Shown here piece after piece: positions 1 to 9,141 of a stretch of 63,021 bases of DNA. The stretch is taken from assembly GCF_004005485.1 (NCBI RefSeq), contig NZ_RZUL01000008.1, positions 1 to 63,021 on the forward strand, read 5' to 3'. This DNA is from Sphingobium algorifonticola. GTDB taxonomy: Bacteria; Pseudomonadota; Alphaproteobacteria; Sphingomonadales; Sphingomonadaceae. Numbering within the stretch: the stretch's first letter is position 1; every line of letters begins with the position of its first letter. The notes beneath the pieces are model-generated. The model was not told the DNA's origin, did no database searches, and was given only the letters and a program-made list of their open reading frames with translations. A program made the translations under genes and the position numbers.

Positions 1-124
1 CATATCGGCGCCCGTAGGGCGGCACCACATAAAAGGGGCAGGAAAGCCTGCGAATAGCATCTGCTGGCATCGTACCGGATTTGTTCGCCCTTAGCGTGCA
101 GATACGTCACTTTCGTGTAGTCAC

Positions 125-746
125 CCCAGGTGGTGCATCTGCTGGGCCCGCCCGGTACCGGGAAAAGCCATATCGCCACGGCCCTTGCCGTCGAGGCCGT
201 GAAGGCGGGCAAGAGCGTCTACTTCATCCCGCTCGCCGATCTGATCGCTTCACTGACCAAGGCTGAACGCGAGGGCACGTTGCGCGAGAAGATCCGCTTC
301 CTATGCCGATCCTCCCTGCTCGTCGTCGACGAGATCGGGTATCTTCCCGTCACGCCCGGCGGCGGCAATCTCTTCTTCCAGCTCGTCAACGCCCGATACG
401 AAAAGGGTGCCATGATCCTGACATCCAACCGCGGCTTCGCCGAATGGGGTGATGTCTTTGGCGATCCGGTGGTGGCCACCGCGCTGCTCGACCGCCTTCT
501 TCACCACGCTGTGGTCGTCCAGATCGAGGGCTCCAGCTATCGCATGCGACAGCACGCCGACCTGCTGCCCGAGCATGCGCGCATGGCACCGTCCATCAAC
601 CCACCGCCCTTGCCGAAACGGCGCGGCCGCCCGCCAGCAAAGGAAAAGCCCGATCTCCATCACGGCTGATCACCGACACAAACCCTCCCGCCAAACTAGG
701 GAATTTTAGATGCCCACTTTTGCGGAATCTTCGGTGCCCGTTGACA
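125..746 (+). mobile_element. IS21-family element remnant, right part only
   Basis: This stretch holds a 5'-truncated istB gene followed by a short non-coding tail that ends in TTGACA at 741-746, as expected for an IS21-type terminus. The istA gene and left end are absent. In-frame sequence left of 130 hits a TAG at 118-120, so the left junction lies near 120-130. Bases 1-120 contain no recognisable gene; they show only a short hairpin (CGCCC GTA GGGCG) near position 8-20. The end position is inferred from the abrupt start of IS66 homology right after it. Confidence 0.6.
130..669 (+). pseudogene. istB: IstB-like ATPase of IS21, 5'-truncated
   Basis: IstB is the AAA+ helper ATPase that works with the IstA transposase of IS21 elements. 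The fragment begins just before Walker A (GPPGTGKSH, about residue 6 of the fragment) and keeps Walker B (LLVVDEIGYLP) and the sensor region (MILTSNRGFAEWG). It ends with a basic proline-rich tail (PPPLPKRRGRPP). The roughly 90-100 residues that normally precede Walker A are missing, so it is called broken. The apparent GTG start at 130 is only the first codon of the remaining frame and has no convincing ribosome-binding site. Confidence 0.8.
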
Positions 747-1583
747 CGTACCCTTGAGGAGTTGCGCCGATCAGAGCGGCTGTTCGCCGACGAGACCACT
801 GCGCCGGTGCTTGACCCGGGGCGCGGAAGGACGAAGACTGGCCAGCTATGGGCCTATGCCCGCGATGATCGGCCATGGGGTGGCGTAGGTCCGCCGATGG
901 TCGCCTATGTCTATGCGGCAGACCGGAAAGCCGAACGGCCCGACACCCATCTCGGAGATTTTGCAGGCATCCTGCAAGTCGACGGCTATGGCGGATACAC
1001 AGCGCTTGCCAAACGCCGCGGACAGCAACTCAGCCTCGCCTTCTGTTGGTCACATGTCCGGCGCAAATTCTATGATCTTGCCGCCAGTTCCCCGGTCGCG
1101 ACCGAGATCCTGCGTCGGATCGCCATGCTCTATGCCATCGAGGATGAGGTGCGCGGCTACTCTGCTGAACAGCGCCGCATCCAGCGCGTCGAATGCAGCC
1201 GCATCATCGTCGCGGATCTCAGGCTCTATCTGGATGCCCGGCTCCGCCAGATCAGCGCCAAGAGCAAGCTGGCCGAAGCCATCCGCTATGCGACAACGCG
1301 CTGGGACGGACTCGTTCGCTTCATCGACGATGGTCGGATCGAACTCGACACCAACACCGTCGAGCGATCAATCCGCCCCTTGGCTTTGAATCGAAAGAAT
1401 GCCCTCTTCGCCGGTTCCGACGAGGGCGGCGATAACTGGGCGGTCATCGCCACGCTCATCGAAAACTGCAAGCTGGGCGGCATCAATCCGCATGACTGGC
1501 TGAACCAGACGCTGACCGCGCTCGCCAACGGCTACCGGGCCAATCGCGTTCATGAACTCATGCCCTGGATCTACGTGGGCTGA
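747..1583 (+). pseudogene. tnpC: IS66 transposase (TnpC) C-terminal fragment
   Basis: TnpC is the DDE transposase of IS66 elements. The fragment keeps the catalytic-domain landmarks: FADETTAPVLDPG with the first Asp, LQVDGYGGY with the second Asp, CWSHVRRKF, and NTVERSIRPLALNRKN with the Glu, plus the usual C-terminal block (GSDEGGDNWAVIATLIENCKLGGINP). The N-terminal zinc-binding and helical parts, roughly the first half of the normal ~510-residue protein, are absent. The frame runs on upstream into IS21 sequence by chance, giving an apparent start at 720. Confidence 0.85.
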
Positions 1584-1596
1584 GAACAGCGCTTAC
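747..1596 (+). mobile_element. IS66-family element remnant, right part only
   Basis: This is the right portion of an IS66-type element. It carries the C-terminal part of tnpC and ends at GCGCTTAC (about 1589-1596), whose reverse complement GTAAGCGC matches the usual start of IS66 terminal repeats. The left part (tnpA, tnpB, start of tnpC) is missing and IS21 sequence abuts it directly. The IS21 element may have inserted in tnpC, or the two scars may have been joined by deletion. Confidence 0.65.
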
Positions 1597-1634
1597 CCAG
1601 CTTGCTTGGCGAGAGATAGTCGACTGCATCAAAC

Positions 1635-3086
1635 TTACCCGATTCTAGTGAGCAGGCTGTTGACCGCGACCTTGGCGTCGCCATAGAACATGCGGGCATT
1701 GTCCTTGTAGAAGAGCGGGTTTTCGATGCCGGAATAGCCCGTGCCCTGCCCGCGTTTCGACACGAAAATCTGTTTGGCCTTCCATACTTCCAGCACCGGC
1801 ATGCCGGCGATCGGCGAGTTGGGGTCATCCTGCGCCGCGGGATTGACGATGTCGTTCGATCCGATGACGATCACGACGTCGGTCGAGGGGAAGTCGTCGT
1901 TTATCTCGTCCATTTCCAGCACGATGTCATAGGGCACCTTGGCTTCGGCCAGCAGCACGTTCATGTGCCCCGGCAGTCGGCCTGCGACCGGATGGATCGC
2001 AAAACGGACCTTCTTGCCGGCCGCGCGCAGCTTGCGGGTGAGTTCGCTCACCGTCTGCTGCGCCTGCGCCACCGCCATGCCATAGCCCGGCACGATGATG
2101 ATGCTGTCCGCGTCGTTGAGCGCGGAGGCTACGCCGTCAGCGTCGATCGCGATCTGCTCGCCCTCGATCTCCGCAGCCGGACCGGTCGTGCCGCCAAAGC
2201 CGCCCAGGATCACCGATACGAAAGACCGGTTCATCGCCTTGCACATGATATAGCTCAGGATCGCGCCGGACGAGCCGACCAGAGCGCCAGTGACGATGAG
2301 CAGGTCGTTACCCAAGGTAAAGCCGATCGCGGCGGCCGCCCAGCCGGAATAGCTGTTGAGCATCGAGACGACGACCGGCATGTCCGCGCCGCCGATACCC
2401 AGGACGAGGTGGAAGCCGATGAATAGCGCGAGCGCCGCCATGGCGAGCAGGACGGTCAGTTCGCGACCTTCCAAACCGATATTGCCGACATACATCACCA
2501 GCAGGACCAGCGACGCCAGCAGCGCCGAAGCGTTGAGGATATGGCCGCCGGGCAGTTTCTTCGCCTTGCCGTCCAGCTTGCCCGCGAGCTTGCCGAAGGC
2601 GACGATCGATCCGGTGAAGGTAACCGCACCGATGAAGATGCCCAGAAATTCCTCGACCTTCAGGATGTTGATTTCCACCGGCGTCTTGTGCGCGAGCAGG
2701 TCGGCAAAGCCGGTCAGCGCTTCGCGCGCGGCGGGATCGAGCGCGTTCACCGTTTCCAGTTCGAAATGCGCGTTGAAGCCGATGAACACGGCGGCAAGCC
2801 CCACGAAGCTGTGCAGCGCGGCGACAAGCTGGGGCATTTCAGTCATCTGGACCCGCATCGCGACGATCCAGCCGATGACGGCGGCCACGGCGAACGTGCC
2901 GGCCACGATCGGCAGATTGGCCGCGCCAGGGCCAAAGAGGGTCGCCAGCACCGCCAGGGCCATGCCGGCAATGCCGTACCATACGGCGCGCTTGGCGCTT
3001 TCCTGATTGGAAAGGCCGCCCAGCGACAGAATGAAAAGGACCGCAGCCGAGAGATAGGCTGCGGACACCACACCGGTATCGAACAT
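1635..3086 (-). CDS. pntB: NAD(P) transhydrogenase subunit beta
   Basis: PntB carries the NADP(H)-binding domain III and most of the proton channel of the proton-translocating transhydrogenase, which uses the proton gradient to reduce NADP+ with NADH. The 483-residue protein starts with about nine membrane segments. It ends with domain III motifs: [41 protein letters not shown] and [16 protein letters not shown]. The ATG at 3086 is chosen because AAGGGGG lies just upstream; a longer frame to 3152 overlaps pntA. It begins 13 bp after pntA and belongs to the same operon. A role in NADPH supply to the neighbouring monooxygenases is inference. Confidence 0.95.
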   Translation of the reverse strand: MFDTGVVSAAYLSAAVLFILSLGGLSNQESAKRAVWYGIAGMALAVLATLFGPGAANLPIVAGTFAVAAVIGWIVAMRVQMTEMPQLVAALHSFVGLAAVFIGFNAHFELETVNALDPAAREALTGFADLLAHKTPVEINILKVEEFLGIFIGAVTFTGSIVAFGKLAGKLDGKAKKLPGGHILNASALLASLVLLVMYVGNIGLEGRELTVLLAMAALALFIGFHLVLGIGGADMPVVVSMLNSYSGWAAAAIGFTLGNDLLIVTGALVGSSGAILSYIMCKAMNRSFVSVILGGFGGTTGPAAEIEGEQIAIDADGVASALNDADSIIIVPGYGMAVAQAQQTVSELTRKLRAAGKKVRFAIHPVAGRLPGHMNVLLAEAKVPYDIVLEMDEINDDFPSTDVVIVIGSNDIVNPAAQDDPNSPIAGMPVLEVWKAKQIFVSKRGQGTGYSGIENPLFYKDNARMFYGDAKVAVNSLLTRIG

Positions 3087-3099
3087 GAAATCTACCCCC

Positions 3100-4674
3100 T
3101 TAGGACCGCTGGAACATGGCCAGCATCCGGCGCGTGACCAGGAAACCACCAACGATGTTGATCGAAGCGATCAGGATGGAGATCGTCGCCAGCACCATCA
3201 CGATGGTGCTGGACGACCCGACCTGGAGCATGGCGCCCACCACGACGATGCCCGAAATAGCGTTCGTCACCGCCATCAGCGGCGTATGCAGCGAATGGCT
3301 GACATTCCAGATCACCTGGAAACCGACGAAGCAGGCGAGGACGAAGACGGTGAAATGGCCCATGAAGCTGGCGGGCGCCACCGCGCCGACAGCGATCAGC
3401 AGGATCGCGGCGACGATCAAAGTCGTGACCTGCGAGCGGGTTTGCGCCTTGAAGGCGGTGACGTCCTTTGCCCGCTTCTGGTCGGGCGTCAATTCCTCCG
3501 CCTTGGGCTTGGGCTTTTGCGCCGCGATCGCCTTGATCTTGGGCGGGGGCGGGGGGAAGCTGACCGCGCCCTCAAAGGCGATAGTCGCGCCCCGGATCAC
3601 GTCATCCTCCATATTATGGACGATCACGCCATCCTTGCCCGGCGTCAGGTCGAACAGCATGTGGCGGATATTGCTGGCATAAAGCGAACTGGACTGCGCC
3701 GCCATCCGGCTGGGGAAATCGGTATAGCCGATGATGGTGACACCGTTGGGCGACACGATCTTCTGGTCGGCGACCGTCAGCTCGCAATTGCCGCCGCGTT
3801 CGGCCGCCAGATCGACGATGACCGATCCGGGGCGCATCGCCTCGACCATGTCCTGCGTCCAGAGGACGGGGGCGTCGCGGCCAGGGATGAGCGCGGTGGA
3901 AATGACGATATCGACGGACGGCGCCAGCTCGCGAAACTTCTTGAGCTGGGCTTCGCGAAATTCGGGGCTGGACGGGGCGGCATAGCCACCGGTCGCCGCG
4001 CCATCCTGCTGCTCTTCGGAAAAGTCGAGATAGACGAATTGCGCGCCCATCGATTCGATCTGTTCGGCGACTTCGGGCCGGACGTCGAAGGCGAGCGTGA
4101 TCGCGCCAAGCGATGTCGCCGCGCCGATCGCGGCCAGGCCGGCGACGCCAGCACCGATCACCAGCACACGGGCCGGCGGCACCTTGCCCGCCGCGGTCAC
4201 CTGCCCCGTAAAGAAGCGCCCGAAATTGGCGCCAGCCTCGATCACAGCGCGATAGCCCGCGATGTTCGCCATCGAAGACAGCGCGTCCATTTTCTGCGCG
4301 CGCGAGATGCGCGGCACCATGTCCATCGCCAGCACATTGGCGCCGGTCGCGCTTATCGCAGCCAATTCTTCGCTGCGCTGGCCTGGATAGAAGAAGGAAA
4401 TTAGCGTCTTGCCTGTCGTGAGTTGGGCAGCCTCGTCCGCTTCGGGCGGGCGCACCTTTACGATGACATCCGCAGCGGCCCACAATTCGCTAGCGGTCGC
4501 AACCACCCTTACGTCGGCAGCGCGATAGCTGTCATCGTCGAAGCCGGCCGCTTTGCCCGCGCCGCTTTCGACAACACATTCATGGCCCAGCTTCTGCAAT
4601 TGCAGCGCGCTGTCGGGCGTCAGCGCAACGCGCGCTTCCCCCTGTGCCACTTCTCTGGGTGCACCGATCTTCAT
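3100..4674 (-). CDS. pntA: NAD(P) transhydrogenase subunit alpha (fused PntAA-PntAB form)
   Basis: PntA binds NAD(H) (domain I, alanine-dehydrogenase-like) and contributes membrane helices. The 524-residue protein opens with [20 protein letters not shown] and has a Rossmann motif [15 protein letters not shown] near residue 175. It continues through a proline/lysine-rich linker (about 370-400) into about four C-terminal hydrophobic segments. It is therefore the single-chain alpha form rather than the split PntAA/PntAB often seen in alphaproteobacteria. AGGAG precedes the ATG. It is first in a two-gene leftward operon with pntB. The 260 bp upstream (4675-4934) contains no gene and probably holds the promoter. 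Confidence 0.94.
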   Translation of the reverse strand: MKIGAPREVAQGEARVALTPDSALQLQKLGHECVVESGAGKAAGFDDDSYRAADVRVVATASELWAAADVIVKVRPPEADEAAQLTTGKTLISFFYPGQRSEELAAISATGANVLAMDMVPRISRAQKMDALSSMANIAGYRAVIEAGANFGRFFTGQVTAAGKVPPARVLVIGAGVAGLAAIGAATSLGAITLAFDVRPEVAEQIESMGAQFVYLDFSEEQQDGAATGGYAAPSSPEFREAQLKKFRELAPSVDIVISTALIPGRDAPVLWTQDMVEAMRPGSVIVDLAAERGGNCELTVADQKIVSPNGVTIIGYTDFPSRMAAQSSSLYASNIRHMLFDLTPGKDGVIVHNMEDDVIRGATIAFEGAVSFPPPPPKIKAIAAQKPKPKAEELTPDQKRAKDVTAFKAQTRSQVTTLIVAAILLIAVGAVAPASFMGHFTVFVLACFVGFQVIWNVSHSLHTPLMAVTNAISGIVVVGAMLQVGSSSTIVMVLATISILIASINIVGGFLVTRRMLAMFQRS

Positions 4675-4934
4675 TTTGGGCTCCTGCGTAATATTTTATG
4701 CTGTTGGCGAACGTTCCCATCTGGATGAGAGCGCTCTTGCGTGTGTTACGAATGTATAGTCACACTCAGCGCGCGGCCCATCCGCAAGAGTGAGGCGGGT
4801 ACTGACCAAGAGGCCGTCGACCTCTTTAAGCCAAACGCTTATCGGGGCGAGCAGAAAGCGAGCGCGTTGGCGATTAAAGCTGTCATCTACTCTGCATCGA
4901 CAGGCGGAGGCTGGCCGGATGTTGCTCCGTCTGG

Positions 4935-5675
4935 TCAGATAGCGGTCAGCCCGCCGTCGAGCGTGAGACTAGTTCCAGTAATGAAGCCAGCATCGTCACC
5001 ACATAAATAAGCTACTGCCGCTGCGACCTCATCGACCCGGCCAAGGCGATTGAGCGGGGTGCGGCTTTCAATTTCGGCTTTCAAGGCAGGAACTTGTTCG
5101 AAGCGGGCGGAAACAAGAGGCGTCTCAATATAGCCGGGATGAACGGAGTTGACGCGAACGGGGCATTTGAGACGTGCACCTTCCACAGCCGCTACTTTTG
5201 TGAGCATGACGACACCGCCCTTCGACGTCGAGTAAGCAACAGTCCCTGCCGCGGCAATGAAACTATGAACTGAGGCAATGTTGACGATGACGCCTCCTCG
5301 TTCCTCCATTGCCTTCATACCGGCGCGCGTGCCTAGGAAGACGCCGTCCAGATTGACGGAAAGCACCCGCTGCCAGTCAGCGAGTGAAAGCTCTGCGATC
5401 GGAAGAAGTTTGGCTGCGGTTATCCCTGCATTATTGACGAGTATATCGACTCCGCCAAAGACGGCTTCGGCCAGCGAAATGACCTGCTCCCATCCCGCTT
5501 CATCGCGGACATCATGAACGATGCTGCGGCATTGCTCAGTATCAAGCGCGGCACCTTCCGAAAGATCCGTCGCAATGACGTTGGCACCTTCGGCCAGCAG
5601 TCGCTCTACGGTTGCACGGCCGATGCCCGACGCTGCTCCTGTAACGATGGCGGTCCGCCCGTTCAACCGATGCAT
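4935..5675 (-). CDS. SDR-family NAD(P)-dependent oxidoreductase
   Basis: This is a 246-residue classical short-chain dehydrogenase/reductase. It has the cofactor motif TGAASGIG (residues 12-19), the NNAG motif, a catalytic Ser in the strand before YSTSK (Tyr/Lys of the active site), and the C-terminal TGTSLTLDGG block. It is the last gene of the leftward catabolic run, 84 bp after the next SDR. The family oxidises secondary alcohols or reduces ketones, so interconversion of a cyclic alcohol and its ketone is a reasonable but unproven role. The substrate cannot be read from sequence. Confidence 0.88.
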   Translation of the reverse strand: MHRLNGRTAIVTGAASGIGRATVERLLAEGANVIATDLSEGAALDTEQCRSIVHDVRDEAGWEQVISLAEAVFGGVDILVNNAGITAAKLLPIAELSLADWQRVLSVNLDGVFLGTRAGMKAMEERGGVIVNIASVHSFIAAAGTVAYSTSKGGVVMLTKVAAVEGARLKCPVRVNSVHPGYIETPLVSARFEQVPALKAEIESRTPLNRLGRVDEVAAAVAYLCGDDAGFITGTSLTLDGGLTAI

Positions 5676-5759
5676 CTCATCCGCTCCCTCAAACTTTCAT
5701 CGATTTATCGGCGTCTCATGAACACCGCTTCGAGCCTGCAGCGGCGCACTGTGTCGCTA

Positions 5760-6518
5760 TCAAGTAGTAGTATAGCCGCCATCAACTGAAATCGCTGCAC
5801 CGGTCAGGTAAGAAGCGCGACCTGACAACATCCATACGACGCTATCTGCCATTTCCTCCGGGCGCGCCAACCGACCCATAGGAATCCGGGACTCGAGGAA
5901 GGTTTTCGTGTCTGGCGCGCTCTCAAACAAGCCTTCAAGCATTGGCGTCATAACCGTTCCGGGCATGATGCAATTCACGCGAATGTTTCGCTGCGCGTAA
6001 TCTAGTGCCGCAGCGCGCGTCAGTCCTAGAACGGCATGCTTGCTGCTGACATAATCTGCGGCGTCAGGAAAAGCGATAACGCTGCTAGCCGATGCGGTGT
6101 TTACGATCGATCCGCCACCGGCCTTCAGCAATTCAGGAATCTCATATTTAAGGCAGAGAAACACGCCCTTGACGTTAACGGCATAGACTTGCTCCATGTC
6201 CGCCCAAGTCAGTTCGTGCAAGACCTTGCCGATATTGGGCCGACCGGCATTGTTAAATGCGCCATCCAGTTTGCCAAAGCGGCCAACGGCAGCAGCGACC
6301 AAAGCCTCGACATCTCCTTCGTCGGTTACGTCGCAGCGTACAAATTGCGCATCGCCGCCACTCGCCCGGATTTCCTCCACAACTTGAGCGCCTGCCTCTT
6401 CCGTTCGATCGCCCAAAGTGAGACTGGCACCCAGCTCGGCCGCCAACAGTGCAGTAGCCCGGCCCATACCGCTCGCTGCGCCGGTTATTATCAGCGATTT
6501 ACCTGTCAGATCGATCAC
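5760..6518 (-). CDS. SDR-family oxidoreductase
   Basis: This 252-residue short-chain dehydrogenase has TGAASGMG near the N-terminus, an NNAG motif, the YVSSK active-site pair and a C-terminal TGAAISVDGGY block. The start is a GTG at 6518, preceded by AGGAG at correct spacing; an overlapping ATG two bases upstream is out of frame. It lies 45 bp downstream of the esterase gene and is co-directional with the whole leftward run. It probably acts on an alcohol/ketone intermediate of the same pathway as the BVMO. Similarity to the adjacent SDR is only at family level, so they may act on different intermediates. Confidence 0.88.
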   Translation of the reverse strand: MIDLTGKSLIITGAASGMGRATALLAAELGASLTLGDRTEEAGAQVVEEIRASGGDAQFVRCDVTDEGDVEALVAAAVGRFGKLDGAFNNAGRPNIGKVLHELTWADMEQVYAVNVKGVFLCLKYEIPELLKAGGGSIVNTASASSVIAFPDAADYVSSKHAVLGLTRAAALDYAQRNIRVNCIMPGTVMTPMLEGLFESAPDTKTFLESRIPMGRLARPEEMADSVVWMLSGRASYLTGAAISVDGGYTTT

Positions 6519-6563
6519 ATGGCTCTCCTATTATTATGCGTGAATTCCGTACCGTGGCAGCTG

Positions 6564-7448
6564 TTAGCCGAGATGTGTTCGCAGGAATTCGCCAGCTTCA
6601 TGAAGGGATTGGCGCCCCTCCTCCAACTCGCCAGCAAACAACTGGAATACATGCGGCATTTTGGGCCAGACCTTTAATTCGACCGAAATGTCAGCCATCG
6701 CTGCCTTGCGCGCAAGCCGCATGCTATCGTCCAGGATTGTCTCGTAACTTCCGACATGCACAAGCAACGGCGGTAACCCAGCGTACTCGCCAAATAGAGG
6801 GGACGCGGTGGGGTTGTCTGTGGCAACTCCATTCAGGTACGCCCCTCCCATGCCCTCGATCATTCCTGGCCGCACGACCACATCGACATTCATCTTCGGA
6901 AGTCGGCTTTCTCCCGAGCCGGTGAGATCGACGAACGGCGACATCAGATAGGCGGCTGCTGGAAGCGACAAGCCGGCGTCTCGTGCGCTCATAAGAGTAG
7001 CGACGACGAGCGCCCCCCCAGCCGAATCCCCAGCGAGCGTGATCGTCTTTGCCCCATGGCCCTCTGCCAGAAGCGCCTTATAGACCGCCAGACAATCGTC
7101 GCTGGCTGCTGGAAAGACATGCTCGGGGGCGAGCCGATAATCGACCGCGATAACGGTCGCGCCCGCAGCAAACGCTAGGTGCGAAGCCAATCCCCGGTGA
7201 GTATTAAGCGATCCAATCATATAGCCGCCGCCGTGGAAGAACAGGATAATCCCGCCCAAATCCTGCACGGGACGAAGATATTCAACCGGCAGACCGGCGA
7301 TAGTGCCCGGCTCGGCAATCACACCCTCGACCAAAGGCGTCGTTGTCCCGAGGCGTTCATAATTTGCCCGCGTTACCGCGACATCCTCTGAATCAAGGCC
7401 CGCGTTGCGTACCTTGTCTTCGATCGCCAGGCGTTCCTGATCCGACAT
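6564..7448 (-). CDS. Alpha/beta hydrolase, HSL-family esterase/lactonase
   Basis: This 294-residue alpha/beta hydrolase belongs to the hormone-sensitive-lipase family. It has the oxyanion-hole motif HGGGYMIGS, the nucleophile elbow GDSAGG, an acidic residue in YETILDDS and the terminal His in PHVFQLF. GGAAGGG precedes the ATG at 7448. It lies 19 bp after the monooxygenase gene. Hydrolysis of the ester or lactone made by a Baeyer-Villiger enzyme is the usual role of such neighbours. The exact substrate is inference. Confidence 0.88.
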   Translation of the reverse strand: MSDQERLAIEDKVRNAGLDSEDVAVTRANYERLGTTTPLVEGVIAEPGTIAGLPVEYLRPVQDLGGIILFFHGGGYMIGSLNTHRGLASHLAFAAGATVIAVDYRLAPEHVFPAASDDCLAVYKALLAEGHGAKTITLAGDSAGGALVVATLMSARDAGLSLPAAAYLMSPFVDLTGSGESRLPKMNVDVVVRPGMIEGMGGAYLNGVATDNPTASPLFGEYAGLPPLLVHVGSYETILDDSMRLARKAAMADISVELKVWPKMPHVFQLFAGELEEGRQSLHEAGEFLRTHLG

Positions 7449-7467
7449 GTTATACCCTTCCTATTCT

Positions 7468-9096
7468 TCAGGCCGTTTCAGAAACGGGTTCATGAAACTG
7501 CAGTCCCGGCATTCCATTGTCTGCAACTTCATGAATGGCTTCAATGAAAGCATTTACGCCTCCAAAAAAGAACAGTACGGAAGCCGGCTTTCCAGCGACA
7601 TTGGCTCCCAGGAACCATGTTTTCAGCGCGACACCGGCAGGAAGCAGAGTCGCATTGTAGATCATCTCCAGCTTCCGGTTCCAGTCTTCCTCTGCCTCAA
7701 TCGTCGGTTCGACGGCTCCACCGATGATGTCGTTATTTGCCATTACCTTGCTGATCCAGTCTACTTCACTCTCGATGATCGTAGGGATGTTACCAAATGG
7801 CGATTGCGGACCCATGATCATGAACAAGTTGGGGAACTTCTCCATCATCAAACCCATGTAGGTTGCAGGGCCATCCTTCCATTTTTCTTGGATTGATGCC
7901 CCGTCCCGCCCGCGTACATCAATCGCCATCAATGGCCCTGTCCCAGCATCGAAACCGATCGCAAAGATGATCATATCAACATCATACTCGGCAAGGTCGG
8001 TTCTGACGCCCGTTTCCGTGACGCTGGTAATGGGATTCGCAGCCACATCGACGAGGGTTACGTTCGAGCGATTGAACGTCTCGTAGTAAAAATGCCCCGA
8101 AGGCGGCCGTTTTGCGAAGAACGTGTAATTCGGGGTCAGTTTGGCGGCGGTTTCGGGGTCTTTCACGATCGAGCGGATCTTGCGACGGACGAACTCGGCG
8201 GCGGCGTCGTTCGACCGCTTGTCAGTCATGATATCGTCAAACGTATCGAAGCAATAATGGAACCCGCCCTCTTCCCAACCTGCCTCGAAGATGCGGTTGC
8301 GCTCTTCATCGTTTACTGAATCATAGGTTCGACCGGACATCTTCATCGGGAGTCCGAATGGGTGACGACGACGCGTATCGAAGACTTCCGCGCGGTTATT
8401 TTTGAAGTGACGTCCCTGTGCAGCATGTATATTGAAGTTGCGGCCAGGGAGCACATAATTGGGCGTGCGCTGGAAATAATAGACATGCTCGGCGGCGTGG
8501 GCCACGATAGGCAGAATCTGAATTGCCGTGGCGGCACTGCCGATAATGGCAACGCGCTTACCTTCGAAGCTGACATCCTCCTTTGGCCATTGAGGAGCGA
8601 AATAATGTTCGCCTTTGAATGATTCCAGACCAGGAAAATCGGGTTTTTTCGGAACGCTCAAAACGCCGGTTGCGCTGACCAGATATCGGCAGCGAAAGTG
8701 ATCGCCCGCTTCTGTCGTGACGACCCAGACGCTACTCTTTTCCTCGAAGATCGCTGACGCCACCCTGTTCGAAAAGCGAATATGGCGTTTAAGGTCGAAA
8801 CGGTCGGCCACATGCTGCAGATAACGTAAAACTTCGTCCTGACCAGGCAGACGTTCGCTCCAGGTCCAGTCATCGACCAGTTCGTCCGAAAACTCGTAGC
8901 AATAGCCCCACGATTCACTGTCGGTGCGGGCGCCGGGATAGCGGTTCCAATACCAGGTGCCCCCGACATCGGTGCCCGCTTCCAGAACCTGCACTGTCTT
9001 GCCGGCTTGAAGCAGTTGATGCAACATGCGCAAACCGCCAAAGCCGGCGCCGATGATAACCGCGTCGAGGGTCGGCCCTTGTTCATCCATATTCAT
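7468..9096 (-). CDS. Flavin-dependent monooxygenase, Baeyer-Villiger-like (atypical fingerprint)
   Basis: This is a 542-residue FAD/NADPH monooxygenase of the BVMO/FMO type. The FAD motif is VIIGAGFGGLRML near the N-terminus, followed by GGTWYWNRYPGARTDSESW. The BVMO fingerprint FxGxxxHxxxW(P/D) reads FKGEHYFAPQWP from about residue 160, so the position normally held by His is Phe. The NADPH-side glycine motif is IGSAATA. The ATG at 9096 is chosen because GGAGT lies six bases upstream; a longer frame to 9129 has none. Overall architecture and neighbours support a ketone oxygenase, but the missing His makes N- or S-oxidation or altered chemistry possible. Confidence 0.82.
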   Translation of the reverse strand: MNMDEQGPTLDAVIIGAGFGGLRMLHQLLQAGKTVQVLEAGTDVGGTWYWNRYPGARTDSESWGYCYEFSDELVDDWTWSERLPGQDEVLRYLQHVADRFDLKRHIRFSNRVASAIFEEKSSVWVVTTEAGDHFRCRYLVSATGVLSVPKKPDFPGLESFKGEHYFAPQWPKEDVSFEGKRVAIIGSAATAIQILPIVAHAAEHVYYFQRTPNYVLPGRNFNIHAAQGRHFKNNRAEVFDTRRRHPFGLPMKMSGRTYDSVNDEERNRIFEAGWEEGGFHYCFDTFDDIMTDKRSNDAAAEFVRRKIRSIVKDPETAAKLTPNYTFFAKRPPSGHFYYETFNRSNVTLVDVAANPITSVTETGVRTDLAEYDVDMIIFAIGFDAGTGPLMAIDVRGRDGASIQEKWKDGPATYMGLMMEKFPNLFMIMGPQSPFGNIPTIIESEVDWISKVMANNDIIGGAVEPTIEAEEDWNRKLEMIYNATLLPAGVALKTWFLGANVAGKPASVLFFFGGVNAFIEAIHEVADNGMPGLQFHEPVSETA

Positions 9097-9141
9097 ATCA
9101 ACTCCATGCACTACTGCTATCGTCGCCATTGATCATGGCAA

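Noticed and set aside
3085..4404. Plus-strand open frame opposite pntA
   Set aside because: Composition typical of an antisense shadow (Arg/His/Asp repeats); pntA on the minus strand is unambiguous.
4808..4826. Small hairpin AAGAGG...CCTCTT downstream of the first SDR gene
   Set aside because: Stem of six bases and no T-run in the direction of transcription; not convincing as a terminator.
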